A program made the translations under genes and the position numbers. A DNA stretch of 64,000 bases from Aspidapion aeneum (Eukaryota > Arthropoda > Insecta > Coleoptera > Brentidae): contig OY755040.1 of the NCBI GenBank assembly GCA_963576565.1, forward strand, positions 22,141,543 through 22,205,542. Reading direction: 5' to 3'. This document shows positions 1-11,490 of this stretch, piece after piece. Below the pieces are notes generated by a model. That model worked only from the letters and a program-made list of their open reading frames with translations. It had not been told where the DNA came from and did no database searches. Every line of letters begins with the position of its first letter. Position 1 is the stretch's first letter.

Positions 1-1910
1 GCCCAATCTGTTAATTAAATAATATAAGGAGCATCCAATTTACAAAAACGCCTGTCAAATACGGTGAGCATCAGGAAGAAACTCAAGATGCAATTTAAAA
101 GTAAAAATTTTGCGAATATGAACACAATTTCTTTTATATTCCTATATCAATTATTAATGGTCTAAAATGATGGGAAAAATATAATGAGACACCCTGTACA
201 GTATTAATTTTTATTTAAAAGAAAACATTAATTTGACCAGTGCTATCAAAACGGCCAAGATCTACAACTCTGCTGACGTCCCAGCGAAGGCTGAATTTTT
301 TTTTGATGGTCACGTACGCTACTGCTGATTGTATTTAAAATATGAAGGCTGATGAATATTTGATTTTTTTTTAAATAAAGCCGGTTTTGAGATTGTTTTT
401 ACTACATTCTTGATTAGCTCACAAAAAAAATCAATTTAAAGCAGAAGCGAATTTGTTCGTTTCTGCCTGGAAACTAATCGGCTCACCTACACTCGTTGGT
501 TTATATTTGGCAACTTTTAAAACTTATTTAGATGTATTTATAAAAAAATTATTACAAGTGTAATTTTGGTTTAAAAAGATTAACATTGCTATTTTTGGAT
601 TTTAAATGAACTTTATTGTAAAAAATCATTAAAAAAATCGAACAAGTTTTACAAAACAAACAAATGCCATGAGAAACACAAATGACAAAGACAAATCCAT
701 GTCAAATATAACAATTGGCGTGCGGTGCATGGCGGATAATTTGAATTTAAAATAATCTAAATCTTGAAACTTTTAATCTAATCTTTTAACCATCTTTTAT
801 CCTTACAAAAGTTTTATGGAATATCGGGATAGCATTTGGGAATATTTCACTAAAATTTCACGAAAATCTGTATTGCCATTTTGAAAATATCATAAATAAA
901 CCTCTATTCAGCCCACAACAACAGCTGATTTTTTCAGGATCGTGGCCTGTATTTTTTTGTTGGCCTTAAAATTACATGTCAAATTTTTTGCGAATTTTGC
1001 ACGGTTCGATTTTTCCGCAATTTTTGCTTCGCATTGAATTAAATATACAGGTCATTTGGTTATTTTTGAGACAACTTTTTTTTTCGTTGGACTATTTTAT
1101 TTTTATGATAAACAGCTGACAACCTGTCAAAAAGTTATCTCAAAAATTATGAAATATAGTATCTTTATCATCTTACACACTTGGCTCGATCCGTCATGCT
1201 CGGCGCACATTTATTATAATGCAAAGCAAAAAATGTGGAACGTCCCGTGCCGAGCGGATTGTCTTGATCCGATTATGCGTGCCCCTTAACGGATCAAGCA
1301 GCTTAAAGATGTAACGAAATAAACATTTATTTTTTGGCATTATACGTACATAAGTTTAGGTTTTTGTTTTTATAATTTTTATATTTTTATATTAATTCAA
1401 GTACCACTTACTGAAATGTGTATATGTATTTTTGTATATATTTTTATATAGATATTTGTGTTTGTTTTGTCCTATTTATTACAACCCATTTTTATATTTG
1501 TATATAATTTTAAAATTTTTAATGTTGCTTTTATTACATATTAAGTTTCTTGTATTACCTCACAGACAGACAACAGATTAGCTTTAGAAAATATGGGTAA
1601 AATAAAATAATTTTTTACTTTTTTTAATCCAAAAAATTATTATTATGTAATGTAAGTTTCCAACTTGTGAAAATTTATTTATTTATATTAATCTCTTTTA
1701 TATAGCTAAAATATTTACTTTTTTGTACATAATTATTTTTATTAGATATTGTGCTAAGTAGGTATATTTTAAAAATGATACTAAAAATATTGACAAGGCC
1801 AAAATAAAACTAACATTGTTCAAAAGCAAATCTGTTTTTTTCAATTCTTACGTTCTCTGCGACCAACACAGTATTTATTCACCGTACCACAGTTTGCACA
1901 ATAGGTTTAG
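1..1910. other. AT-rich DNA without recognised gene
   Basis: No coding region is supported. The only structure noted is a small imperfect inverted repeat around 1046-1165 (TTTTTGAGACAACTTTTTT against AAAAAGTTATCTCAAAAAT), perhaps an old MITE. The ATG-poor open stretch over it has no family signature. Confidence 0.4.
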
Positions 1911-2102
1911 CAGTGGCACACCCAGGATGATGTCTTGGGGAGGGGCTCGAGTCCTCGGGGGGGGGGGGGGGCCGAGGCCTTATGATGTTGTATTTCATGT
2001 TCCTTTTTGTGTTTATTCTTGAAATATGTGGAAAATATATAAAAAAATCTTAGGCTTGGGGGTGGGGCCGGGCCCCGAGCCTCCCCCCTGGGTGCGCCCA
2101 TG
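1911..2102. mobile_element. hAT-type MITE, 'CAGTGGCRCACCCAGG' family
   Basis: The ends are inverted: CAGTGGCACACCCAGG at the left and CCTGGGTGCGCCCATG at the right. Inside lie G-runs and an AT-rich middle with ATTTCATG and GTGGAAAATAT. The same plan recurs at 32316, 61535 and 62760. The flanks (AGGTTTAG and GGTTTTAG) are an imperfect 8-bp duplication. A CAGTGGC start and 8-bp duplication are typical of hAT-derived non-autonomous elements. Confidence 0.6.
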
Positions 2103-2284
2103 GTTTTAGTAGCATTCATTAACGGCCTTTCCTAGCAGTGGATAAATGAGCCTGGTAGGTAGTAGGTAGACCCTTGAAAAGAAAAAGCATACATTGAGGG
2201 TGCTTTTGATAATCATTTCTCGAACACCGCTCTCTAGACTATTTTTCGCAGATAGACTAATCATAACAAAAACATTTCATGTAA

Positions 2285-2605
2285 AAAAATCCAAGTACGC
2301 GAAAATGGTATTCCGTAAAAAGAATTGATATAAAAGTAAAGCCAAGTTCTCCAATACAAAATTGAAAATCAAGGGTTCTAGCTAGTTTCGAAATGTTTCT
2401 TTAAACTTTGTTTTTACAGCCAATTATGTTCAATTTAGCACTGTGCCTAAGACCCATTTGCAGCCGTAATAGCCAAATTTAGAAAAACATTTTAAAACTA
2501 GTAAGAACGCTTTATTTTGACATTTGAATTGGAGATCTTGGCATTATGTACTTTTATCTCAATTCTTGTTATGGAATACCATTTTCGCGTATTTGACTTT
2601 TTTCC
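2285..2605. repeat. Foldback element, family H, copy 1
   Basis: About 135-bp arms face each other: 2285-2420 and 2465-2600. Matching segments include GCGAAAATGGTATTCCGT and its complement near 2570-2590, and CCAAGTTCTCCAAT against ATTGGAGATCTTGG. Another copy, split by a SINE, is at 8866-9390, and a half-copy is at 40988-41051. Confidence 0.7.
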
Positions 2606-3120
2606 ACCAGGATACGTATTCTTGAATTTTTGGGAGGAGAATGTGAGTAGTCCTCACCGTAAAAAGGTGAATGCTCTATTCCCCAAAGCACACTCCCGTG
2701 AATTCCAGTTCACCGCCTCTCACGAGCTGAAAACGAGTTCCCGGGAAAGTTTTCACTTATTTGTTTTGTGATTTGTTTTTTTTGCGAAAGTAAAAATAGA
2801 GTTACAGCCCTATTTAGATATATGTATGTATATGCATTGAAACTAAATTGCTATACTGCGGTGCATAGGTTAAAAGCAATATCTCCACTTTCAGACCCAA
2901 TTGAGTGAGAGTGTTTAATTTAATGCATAATATAAATGTGTACCTATATAACATATTATATTAAATCTTGGCGAGAAAAGCCGCGTGTTTATTAATTTGA
3001 CACTACAGCGAAACGTTTATCTGAACCTAAAAGCGGTTTAAAATAATGTATAATGTAGTGTTCTTACAACTACATTTTTAAAGTGTCAGGACTCCCTAAA
3101 GCTAAAATTTCTTTAGATAA
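2606..3120. other. No gene seen; one TTCCCGGGAA-type motif
   Basis: AT-rich except for a GC-richer patch at 2640-2750 ending in GTTCCCGGGAAAG (around 2736). That motif recurs near 3556 and 3584. No coding signature is recognised. Confidence 0.35.
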
Positions 3121-3397
3121 TTAAGGACTTATTGCAATAAAGCCAGGCACAAATTGTGCACTATTCGACAGTTTCCCATTATAAGAACAGCTGTCTTCTT
3201 TCAAAATTAGGCCTTTGTGTATTATAAGAGCCGGAATTAATAGTGCCGCCATTATTAATGGAAAATAAACTACTTGATTTATAAACTCGACTTTGGTATG
3301 TCAATTTTGAAAGATCAACTGTCAGTTTTCAATGGAAAACTGTCAGAATAGTGCCCGGCACTATTACTGCCTAGTTTTGTTTGCAATAAGTCCCTAA
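3121..3397. mobile_element. MITE family I ('AGGGACTTATTGCAA'), copy 1
   Basis: The ends are inverted: AAGGACTTATTGCAATAA at the left and TTGCAATAAGTCCCTAA at the right. The interior is almost identical to 31088-31328 (for example GCCTTTGTGTATTATAAG and TAGTGCCGCCATTATTAATG). A degraded relative is at 57680-57835. No coding capacity. Confidence 0.7.
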
Positions 3398-3539
3398 TTT
3401 TAAAAAAAACTTCCTGAATTCAAAAATAAAATGGCATAAAACGCACTTTGGATAGTTGCGAGATACGCGGCAACGCTGTGCACTAGAGTTGCACGGCGTG
3501 ATTCTAAACCCTGCACTCACAAACCGCTTCGAGCGTTCA

Positions 3540-3610
3540 AGAATACGACATTTTCATTCCCGGGAGAAAAAAAGAGTTTCATTTCCCGGGAACGTTCCCG
3601 GGAGCACTCC
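3540..3610. promoter_or_regulatory. Cluster of TTCCCGGGAA palindromes
   Basis: TCCCGGGAACGTTCCCGGGA at 3584-3603 is a perfect 20-bp palindrome made of two overlapping CCCGGGAA half-sites. CATTCCCGGGAG lies 28 bp upstream, and a further GTTCCCGGGAAAG is near 2736. TTC-N4-GAA resembles a STAT-type site with four-base spacing. The match is to a motif only, and function is unproven. Confidence 0.25.
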
Positions 3611-3954
3611 CTTCACAAACTTTGAAGAATACGGTGGTGTCATGTCACAAACTTTTAGCAGTTTAAATATACATGCGTGACTTGTAAAAATTCTCAAGAT
3701 CTGCTAGGGATTTGACGCGGATCATAAAACCAGTTTCTTCTGAATTTTCGTCAATTTTAGACAGATTTAAGGCGGATATGCCAGTATTAAAGTGTTTTTA
3801 GAAACTCATGAAAGTTCGTGAGATCTGCTAGGGATTTCATGTATAGCATGCAACAAATTTCTGGTTAAATTTGAACCAAATTGAAAATAATGCAAGGACC
3901 CAAAACCATAAACAACAAGTGAAATTAACGAAAGAAAAATCAGAAACAAGTTGT

Positions 3955-4022
3955 CCTTGGGCGGGACTTGAACCCGGAATCTCTTGCTACGTACGCAAAC
4001 GGTGTCTCATTGAGCCACATAC
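3955..4022 (-). repeat. tRNA-derived SINE head or tRNA pseudogene
   Basis: On the minus strand the sequence has a B box (GGTTCAAGTCC) in a T-arm-like context (CGGG...CCCG) and an A-box-like TGGCTCAATGAGA about 45 bp upstream. The acceptor stem does not pair well, so a functional tRNA is unlikely. An internal RNA polymerase III promoter of SINE type is the better reading. Confidence 0.45.
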
Positions 4023-4802
4023 ACAAATTTTCAGGAAACTTCCATCTATGTATGAGAAATTGTCAGGGTAGTAACTCGACCAAACCAATTCAACTGATTT
4101 TTTTTTATAATTCTTCTTTCCCATCGTCAAAGGTATGGTTAAATCTTCTAAACTTTCGACAGGTTATGCGTGTAATGTACCTGTTATCCTGACAAAAACT
4201 CGTGAAAGTTCATCTCGTAAGTATTTGCTGCGAATTATGAAACATTACCTTCTGATGTAATCTCATGAACTTTTAACAGTTTAAGTATTATGTATTTTAA
4301 ACTGGTAAAAGTTCATAAGATTTCACTAGAAAGTGGTGTTTCATAATCCCCGGAAAATACCTACGAGATCTCATGAACTTACAAAGTTGTTTGAAGAGAT
4401 TTGACGCGGCATTTTTGACAGGGATAAAGCATGTCCTTAACTTTCAATGGAAAATCGGCGACGAGAGTAAATTCTCGAATAAATTCGATCTGATACCATA
4501 ATTTATAGTAGTTGGTTTTTCAATAGATACCTATCTGAATTTTCGGTGTGGGCAAATGTCCTAAACTTTCCAAAGAAAATCGGCGGCTGAAGTAAAAGTA
4601 AATAGTTGCAAATCGTCATCTTCATTTACAGCGAGTAATTTTTGGAAAGATACCTATCTGAGTTTCTGTGCATTCATACGAAAACAAGTGCTAAACCTGA
4701 ACTTTTAAAATATCGAATAGAGGCGATTGTTACCTCAATTTTTAGTATAGTTAGTTTTTAAATAAATGCCTATCTCAGTTTCGTTGTGGGCATATGTCCT
4801 AA

Positions 4803-5904
4803 CATTGGCGTAGCTAGCCTTGCTTTTCAGGGGGGGCCGTGGCCCCGGTCTATCTTGAACAAAAAGCAAACATAGGTTTTAAAGAGTCGTGCAAAGTGTG
4901 CAATGAATAAAAAAAAAATACGCGCATTAAATGTTCTAATATTTTAATATAACAAATTTAATAATACATTTACCAACTTATTTATATGTATACACAGGCA
5001 GTATGTAATTCAGCAATTCTACAAAGAAAGTTTTCAGTCATAGTTGTTCTAAGCCAATTAAAAACTCTCCTCATGGCAGAGAAAGACCTCTCGCAAGTTG
5101 CACTTGAAACTGGAAAAATACTCGCAACTTTAAAAAGTTGGTAGAGGTTTGGATAGGTGTTTTCTGCAATATGTTGTTTGATAGAATCATGACCAACAGT
5201 TTGATTTAACCGAAAAATACAATTCTTTAAAACGGTCATTTCTGCTCTTAGAGCAGAAGTATTAATATTAAAAATTTCCCGGTATTGCTCGACCAATTTA
5301 TTCCATTTAACGACGTGGGAAAACTTAATAGAGAAAATGGTTATGAAATCGTCACCAAAATCGGAAAATTTCCAAGACACTAAACGCCAACCTCAAAAAA
5401 ACTAAAAAGATTATTATATTTATTTTAGAAAAACAGTTTAAAAAGGTCTTTTATAACCTTACGACATCTACAACCCGATTTCGGAAACAGAGGGGCAAAG
5501 GTCGCTGTATTAAATGCGAAATTCAACTTACACTTCTATAATATTTTACAAGATGTCGCCAATATGTATGAAATATTCAATATTCATAATTATGTTTAAA
5601 TTTAAAAAATATTTTCGGGAAATTGCATAAGTGCAGAAAAGTTACCGATAATTTAAAGAGAAAAAGCCTAATTCCGCAAGACAAGGGCTTTTTCCTGAAA
5701 TGTAAACATTATCTGAATGATTTTAAATTTTAATGCATCTATTTTATTTGAATATTTCCCGAATAATAATAGAAAAGTATGTATTTTCAGCGTCATGTTC
5801 TTTTACTAGTAGTCGGTAGGGGAGGCCTAAAATATCTTAGGGGGGGCCTGAGAGACTTCAGGGGGGGGCCAGGCCCCCCTGGCCCCCCCCTAGCTACGCC
5901 AATG
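4803..5904 (-). mobile_element. hAT transposon, non-autonomous, with exact 8-bp target duplication
   Basis: Terminal inverted repeats CATTGGCGTAGCTA (4803-4816) and TAGCTACGCCAATG (5891-5904) are perfect. The element is flanked by TGTCCTAA at 4795-4802 and 5905-5912, an exact 8-bp target-site duplication. Removing the element and one copy restores a regular satellite unit. G-runs and C-runs lie just inside both ends. It keeps only the transposase C-terminus, so it is internally deleted. Confidence 0.92.
4982..5380 (-). pseudogene. hAT transposase C-terminal dimerisation domain
   Basis: The 132-residue frame contains YPNLYQLFKVASIFPVSSAT, then CERSFSAMRRVFNWLRTTM. This is the signature of the hAT C-terminal dimerisation region (the P-V-S-S-A-x-x-E-R-x-F-S block), in the branch whose members read FNWLRTTM. 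The BED zinc finger and the DDE core are absent. The frame is open at its 5' end with no convincing start, so it is the tail of a deleted transposase and not a working gene. Confidence 0.85.
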
Positions 5905-7580
5905 TGTCCTAAACTTTCCAGCGAAAATCGGCGGATGAAGTAAAACTCGAAAGGGAAACAAATCGTGATCTTAATTTTCTGCGAACAATTTTTTAGTAGA
6001 TGCCTCTCTGAAATTCTGTGCAGTCATACAAAAACAAGTGATGAACCATTTCCTGAAGTTTTAAAGGAAAATCGGCGATTAAAGTAAAATCTCCAATAAA
6101 GGCGATTCGATACCTTAATTTTTAGTAGTTTGTTTTTTAATATATACCTATCTGCATTTCGGTGTGGGCATATGTCCTAAACTTTCCAAAGAAAATCGGC
6201 GGCTGAAGTAAAACTCTAAAGAGAAGCAAATCGTCATCTTCATTTTCTGCGAATACTTTTTGGATAGGTACTTATCTGAATTTCGGTGTGAACATATGTC
6301 CTAAACCTTCCTAAGAAAATCGGCAGCTGATGTAATACTTTAAAGAAATGCAATTCGTCGTCTTCATTTTCTGCGATTAATTTTTCGAATAGGTATATAT
6401 CCGAATTCCTGTGTAGTCATACGAAAACAAGTGATGACCCATGTCCTGAGTTTTTAAAGCAAAATCGGCGACTATTACAATCTCGAATAAAGGCGATTCG
6501 TTACCTTAAGGTTTAAGTAGTTAGTTTTTGAATAGATACCTATCTGAATTTCGGTGTATATGTCCTAAACTTTCCAAAGAAAATTAGCGGCAAAAGTAAA
6601 ACTTTAAATAGATGCAATTCGTCATCTTCATTTTCTGCGATTAATTGTTGGATCGGTACCTATCTGAATTTCTGTGTAATCATACGAAAACAAGTGATGA
6701 CCCATGTCCTGAGTTTTTAAAGCAAAATCGGCGACTAATTAGACTTAGTTTTTAGTAGTCAATTTTTCATTAGATACCTATTTGAGTTTCCTTGTGGGCA
6801 TATATCCTAAACTTTCCCACGAAAATCAGCGGCCGACATAAAACTTTAAATAGATGCAGTTCGTTACCTTAATTTTTAGTAGTTAGTTTTTTAATAGATA
6901 CGTATCTGAATTTCGGTGTGGGCATATGTCCTAAACTTTCCAAAGAAAATCAGCGGCAGAAGTAAAACTTTAAATAGATGCAATTCGTCATCTTCATTTT
7001 CTGCGATTAATTGTTGGATCGCTACCTATCTGAATTTCTGTGTAATCATACGAAAACAAGTGATGACCCATGTCCTGAGTTTTTAAAGCAAAATCGGCGA
7101 CTAATTAGACTTAGTTTTTAGTAGTCAATTTTTCATTAGATACCTATTTGAGTTTCCTTGTGGGCATATATCCTAAACTTTCCCACGAAAATCAGCGGCC
7201 GACATAAAACTTTAAATAGATGCAGTTCGTTACCTTAATTTTTAGTAGTTAGTTTTTTAATAGATACGTATCTGAATTTCGGTGTGGGCATATGTCCTAA
7301 ACTTTCCAAAGAAAATCGGCGGCTGAAGTAAAACTCTAAAGAGAAGCAAATCATCATCTTCCTTTTCTGCGAATTATTTTTGGATAGGTACCTATCTGAA
7401 GTTCTGTGTAGTCATGCGAAAAAAAGTGATGAACCATATCCTGACCTTTTAAAGGAAAATCGGCGACTAAAGTAAAATCTCGAATAGATGCGATTTGTTA
7501 CCCTAATTTTTAGTAGTTAGTTTGTGAATAGATACTTATCTGAATTTCGGTGTGGGCATATGTCCTAAACTTTCCAAAGA

Positions 7581-7948
7581 TCCTTCTATCCTAAAGTAAT
7601 TCTGAGTATTATCTTATTGTTTTTATTTCTGTTTTCTTTTAACATATATATTTTAGTCTGTGTTTGTTTATGTGTGAGTGTGTGCTTATTTACTTAACAG
7701 CGGCTTCAATTAAAATAATTTTACGTGACGATTTCTTTAATGAATGTATTTTAAAACAAGACATTTTAAAAATTATAAATAGTTATTGATATTTTATTTT
7801 TATTTAGCAAGAATATTTGCAATTTGAAAATTCTTTAGGTATTAAGAAAACCCTAACTGTACACAAAATCAAGATATTTCAGTATTTTTAAAAGTTTTCC
7901 TACCATTAGTTTAAAAAAAAAAGTAAAATTTAAATGACATACCATATA
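7581..7948. other. AT-rich stretch without recognised features
   Basis: Between the satellite and the next foldback. It contains a short TGTGTTTGTTTATGTGTGAG patch and nothing else I can assign. Confidence 0.35.
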
Positions 7949-8845
7949 CAGTGCGGACCTAAATAGACTCCCCCCCTTCTAACTTTTGAACAAAAAGAGG
8001 TACCGATTTCTGGTAAAAACCTTTTTAATGGGACTTTTTTTAACAGTTATGTCAAACTAACCTAATGTCTAAAATTTGACATAACATCAAAATTTTTAAA
8101 TTGGAATGACCCCTTCCAATTTAAAATTGTATACCTTTTTCAGAAGGTATTTTGATTCTCTATACAACACATAAAATTTTTAAAATAGGTTTAGTTTCCT
8201 AGGCGATATTTTTCTTCGCGGTGGACTAAAAAAAAGTCAATTTTTTATTAAGCAAAAAAGATAACTCAAATTAATTTATTTTATCATAAATCGAATTTTT
8301 ATGCTTTTAAGTTGTGTCAGAACCTAAAAACAAGTTAAAAAATTTAAGTCGGCAAACTTGCTGTGTGATTTTATTAAATCTTTTTTTTGTTGATTTTAAA
8401 TTTAAATAAATGGATCCATGATGGGTCTGATACCGTCCTTAATTTTTAAACATATGTTTAGGTCTTGTCATAAGCAGTAAGCATAAAAAATCAATTTATT
8501 ATAAAATAAATCAATTTAAATTATTTTTTTTGCTTCATAAAATTAACTTTTTGAGAGTCGACCGCAAAAAAAATAACGATGAATCCTATGAAAATTAACC
8601 GATTTTTAAATGGTAAATTGCCCTATAAAGACAATCAAAATACTTTTCAAAAGAGATATAACATGCCCTCCCTTCTAATTTAAAATTTTTATTGGTATGT
8701 CACATTTTTGATAGGTTATTTTGTCATGATTGTCACTTAGCTCAAATATCCTCAAAAAAGATCCCATTCATTAAAAACACTTTTTAACAGAAATCAATAT
8801 CTCTTTCTGTCCAAAAGTTAGAAGGAAGGGGTCTATTTAGGTTCA
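7949..8845. repeat. Foldback element, family K (~900 bp)
   Basis: The ends face each other: CCTAAATAGACTCCCCCCTT at 7968 on the left, and AAGGAAGGGGTCTATTTAGG at the right. Arms of roughly 430 bp match throughout, for example AATTTATTTTATCATAAATC against its complement near 8500, and GGTTTAGTTTCCTAGG against CCTATGAAAATTAACC. The left end also has ACAGTGCGGAC, shared with the TIR of the element at 51721. No reading frame. Confidence 0.7.
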
Positions 8846-8865
8846 ATATCTATCATAATAAAAAC

Positions 8866-9390
8866 ATTTCATGTAAAAAAGTCAAGTACGCGAAAATGGT
8901 GTTCCGTAATAAGAATTAAGATAAGAGTAAAGCTAAGTTCTCCAATACAAATTTCAAAATGAAAGGTTCCTGCTAGTTGGGAAATGTTTTTTTTTTAACT
9001 TTGCTATTACAGCCAATTTTATTTTTTTATACTGGGACTTTTCATCCATAGCTAGGATCAATCGCACAGTCTTTTTAGCCAAATTTTTGTGGAGATATGC
9101 ATGTTGGGACGGACGTTACAAAGCGACTCGAACTCACAAGATACGCAGCGCGCCCAGTCTACCCGCAGTCGGTGCATTCGTATAGCACTGCAGCCATATG
9201 CAACCAACGCGCTAAGCCGGTCGGCCACGGTTCCCCTTATTAAAGCCAAACTTCTTTATGTTCAATTCAGCCGTAATAGCCAAGTTTAGAAAAACATTTC
9301 GAAACTAGAAAGAACCTTTATTGTGAAATTTGTATTGGAGAACTTGGCTTTACTTTTATCTGAAATCTTTTTACGGAATACCAATGGGCA
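8866..9390. repeat. Foldback element, family H, copy 2, split by a SINE
   Basis: Left arm 8866-9017 and right arm 9265-9390 match the family at 2285-2605. The single-stranded centre of the foldback is where the SINE (9018-9238) sits. The nesting shows that the foldback is older than the SINE. Confidence 0.7.
9018..9238 (-). repeat. tRNA-derived SINE, copy 1
   Basis: The minus strand starts with a tRNA-like head: A-box region CCGTGGCCGACCGGCTTAGC, then AGTTCGAGTCG as B box. A body of about 50 bp follows, then a tail reading GCGATTGATCCTA..TGGATG..AAGTCCCAGTATAAA and A-rich DNA. The tail is shared with the SINE at 11725-11905, but the tRNA head is different. SINEs are non-coding and depend on a partner LINE, often through the 3' tail. 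Confidence 0.7.
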
Positions 9391-9731
9391 ATGTTACATT
9401 TAGATAATTTCATATTTATAATAGGGGAGGGAAGTAAATTAAAATTTTGGAGTTTTCTAATTTTTTTCTATAGTTTTTTCGTAGTTCCTATCGGGCTTCA
9501 AACTTAGCTTTCTAGCGTTACTGGAAGTGGGCAAAGTTTCTTTTACATAACTTTACATTTATAGGGAAGTAATAAAATTAAAATTTTGAAGTTTTTATAT
9601 TTTTTCCTATAGTTTTATCATAGTTTCTACTAGTCTGCTAAAGCTCGGCTCTCTAGCGTTTCTGGAAGTGGGCAATGTTACTTTTACATAACTTGTTGAA
9701 GTATAAGAATCGCAATTCCGTAAACGGATTT
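9391..9731. repeat. Two diverged copies of a ~120-bp sequence
   Basis: The stretch AGTAAATTAAAATTTTGGAG...CTTTCTAGCGTTACTGGAAGTGGGCAA (about 9432-9535) is repeated, diverged, at about 9568-9680 (CTCTCTAGCGTTTCTGGAAGTGGGCAA). Source unknown. No gene. Confidence 0.5.
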
Positions 9732-9894
9732 TAGCTCACAATACTACTATACTATAGTAGTGTGAGCTATGGTGATCCTAATTTTTTCGAGAAAAAGAAA
9801 GTTGCTCCGATTTAATTTTTTTTATATATCTTTGCGTTTCAGATGATTTTGAAACTTTTTTGTTGCGCCGTCTGTCTGTCTGTCTGTCTGTCTA

Positions 9895-9945
<51 letters not shown>

Positions 9946-10466
9946 ATCTGTCTGTCTGTCTGTATGTATGTCTGTCTAACATAACTCAAAAACCGCTTGT
10001 CCGATTTAAATGAAATTTGGTACCTACGCTGGGTCTTGGACCGTGATGGTCCCATTTAAAAATAAACAAAATCCACCGAACGCAAGCCAAATAAAAGGGT
10101 GGGGGTAGATTTCAAAAATTAGAGTTTATGTGAAAATATGGCGTGTGTGATATCAAACGAAAGGTAATTAGGTTAAACCAAATGAATTTTAGTTTATTTT
10201 TAAAAAAGGGTGGAGGTAGATGTCAAAAATATGGCGTGTGTGATATCAAACGAAAGGTATAATTCAGTCTGGAGTTAAACAAAATACATTTTAGTTTTTA
10301 AAAAAAGGGTGGGGGTAGAGTTTAAATATTAAGTTTAAGTCAAAACATGGCTTGTGTGGTATCAAACGAAAGGAAATTGAGTCTGGAGTTGAATAAAATA
10401 TATTTCAGTTTTTAGTTATATTAGCTCACATTAGGTACTATATTTATAGTGTACATGTGAGCTAAT
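9732..10466 (+). mobile_element. (GTCT)n element, copy 1
   Basis: Plan of the family: a terminal hairpin (AGCTCACA...TGTGAGCT, 9733-9768); GGTGATCCTAATTTTTTCGA; GCGTTTCAGATGATTTTGAAAC; a GTCT microsatellite (9871-9975); a core AACTCAAAAACCGCTTG-CCGATTT; three tandem ~115-bp units with GGGTGGGGGTAGA and ATATCAAACGAAAGG; and a second terminal hairpin (10422-10462). No transposase. Long open frames across the microsatellite are artefacts of its period. The layout recalls dipteran elements that carry GTCY microsatellites (mini-me/DINE-like), but the class is uncertain. Confidence 0.75.
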
Positions 10467-11012
10467 ATAACTAATTTAGAGCAGAGTATTTTTCTTGTTA
10501 GCCTCAACTGAAATATTACCTAACCAAAAGTGAAGTTTGCATATACTATGCTAATGTCATAAGTGTCATGTATTTAAAGGAAAATTAGTCGTAGGACCAA
10601 TTTATGTAATTTTAAAATTTTCCCTAAATAAACTCAGTTTATGGACTCAATATCAACACACACACAGTGAGTGGCAATTTCGACGTTTTTTGTAAATTCG
10701 TAGCTACTTTAATACTCGATGGAACTCCATGAAATTTGGAGGGATGGTTAACACTACGAAGAGCTATGACTGTGTTTGAGTTTCGTAGCTCATTCGAAAG
10801 TAGAGTTTTAGATAGGTCAAATATGGGCTGAAATGTTTCAAGAAAAAATGATACAGCAGTTTGCGCAAATTTGGCGTGGCACTGCCGTACCCCCAGATCT
10901 ATCTCTCTATCATTAATTAGGCCGATAATAGCATATGCATGGGTGCGAATCATAAACACCTACCAAACCGAATGAAGAACAATTAAAAATACTCTGCCAA
11001 TATACGGGCCCC
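10467..11012. other. Spacer between two opposed GTCT elements
   Basis: AT-rich, without a recognised gene. Its two ends are inverted (GCAGAGTATTTTT near 10482; AAAAATACTCTGC near 10988). They match the 3' flank of the other GTCT elements and therefore belong to the elements themselves. Confidence 0.45.
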
Positions 11013-11448
11013 TAAGCTCACACTAGGTACTATAGTTATAGTGTACGTGTGAGCTAATATAACTAAAAACTGAAATATATTTTATTCAACTCCACACTAA
11101 ATTACCTTTTGTTTAATACCACACAAGCCATGTTTTGACTTAAACTCAAATTTTTGGAATCCACCCCCACCCTTAAAAAAACAAAAACTAAAATGTATTT
11201 TGTTAAACTCCGGACTCAATTACCTTTCGTTTGATATCACACACGCCATATTTTTACTTAAACTCTAATTTTTAAAATATACCCCCACCCTTTTATTTGG
11301 GTTGTGTTCAATGGATTTTGTTCATTTTTAAATGGGACCATCTCGACCCAAGACACAGCCTTGGTACCAAATTTCATTGAAATCGGCCAAGCGGTTTTTG
11401 AGTTATGCGCGTTGGTCGTTACAGACATACAGACAGACAGACAGACAT

Positions 11449-11490
<42 letters not shown>

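Larger units (their letters stand above)
4425..7580. repeat. Composite satellite array, ~124-bp units in two types
   Basis: Two diverged unit types of about 124 bp alternate. One has ATATGTCCTAAACTTTCC...AAAATCGGCGGCTGAAGTAAAACT; the other has CATACGAAAACAAGTGATGA...TTTAAAGCAAAATCGGCGACT. Both end in TACCTATCTGAATTTC. TCCTAAACTTTCC recurs near 4558, 4798, 5908, 6176, 6300, 6550, 6805, 6929, 7173, 7293 and 7563. Within the array a 366-bp block (from 6601) is repeated nearly unchanged from 6967, a recent higher-order duplication. A hAT element splits it at 4803-5904. No coding potential. Confidence 0.85.

Noticed and set aside
3955..4022. A functional tRNA gene
   Set aside because: A- and B-box-like motifs are present, but the acceptor and anticodon stems do not pair acceptably.
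4425..7580. Regularly spaced repeats considered as a CRISPR-like array
   Set aside because: Units are diverged, contiguous and without unique spacers. The context is a eukaryotic satellite.
10639..10959. A 106-codon minus-strand frame between two GTCT elements
   Set aside because: No family motif. It lies in the spacer of an inverted mobile-element pair.
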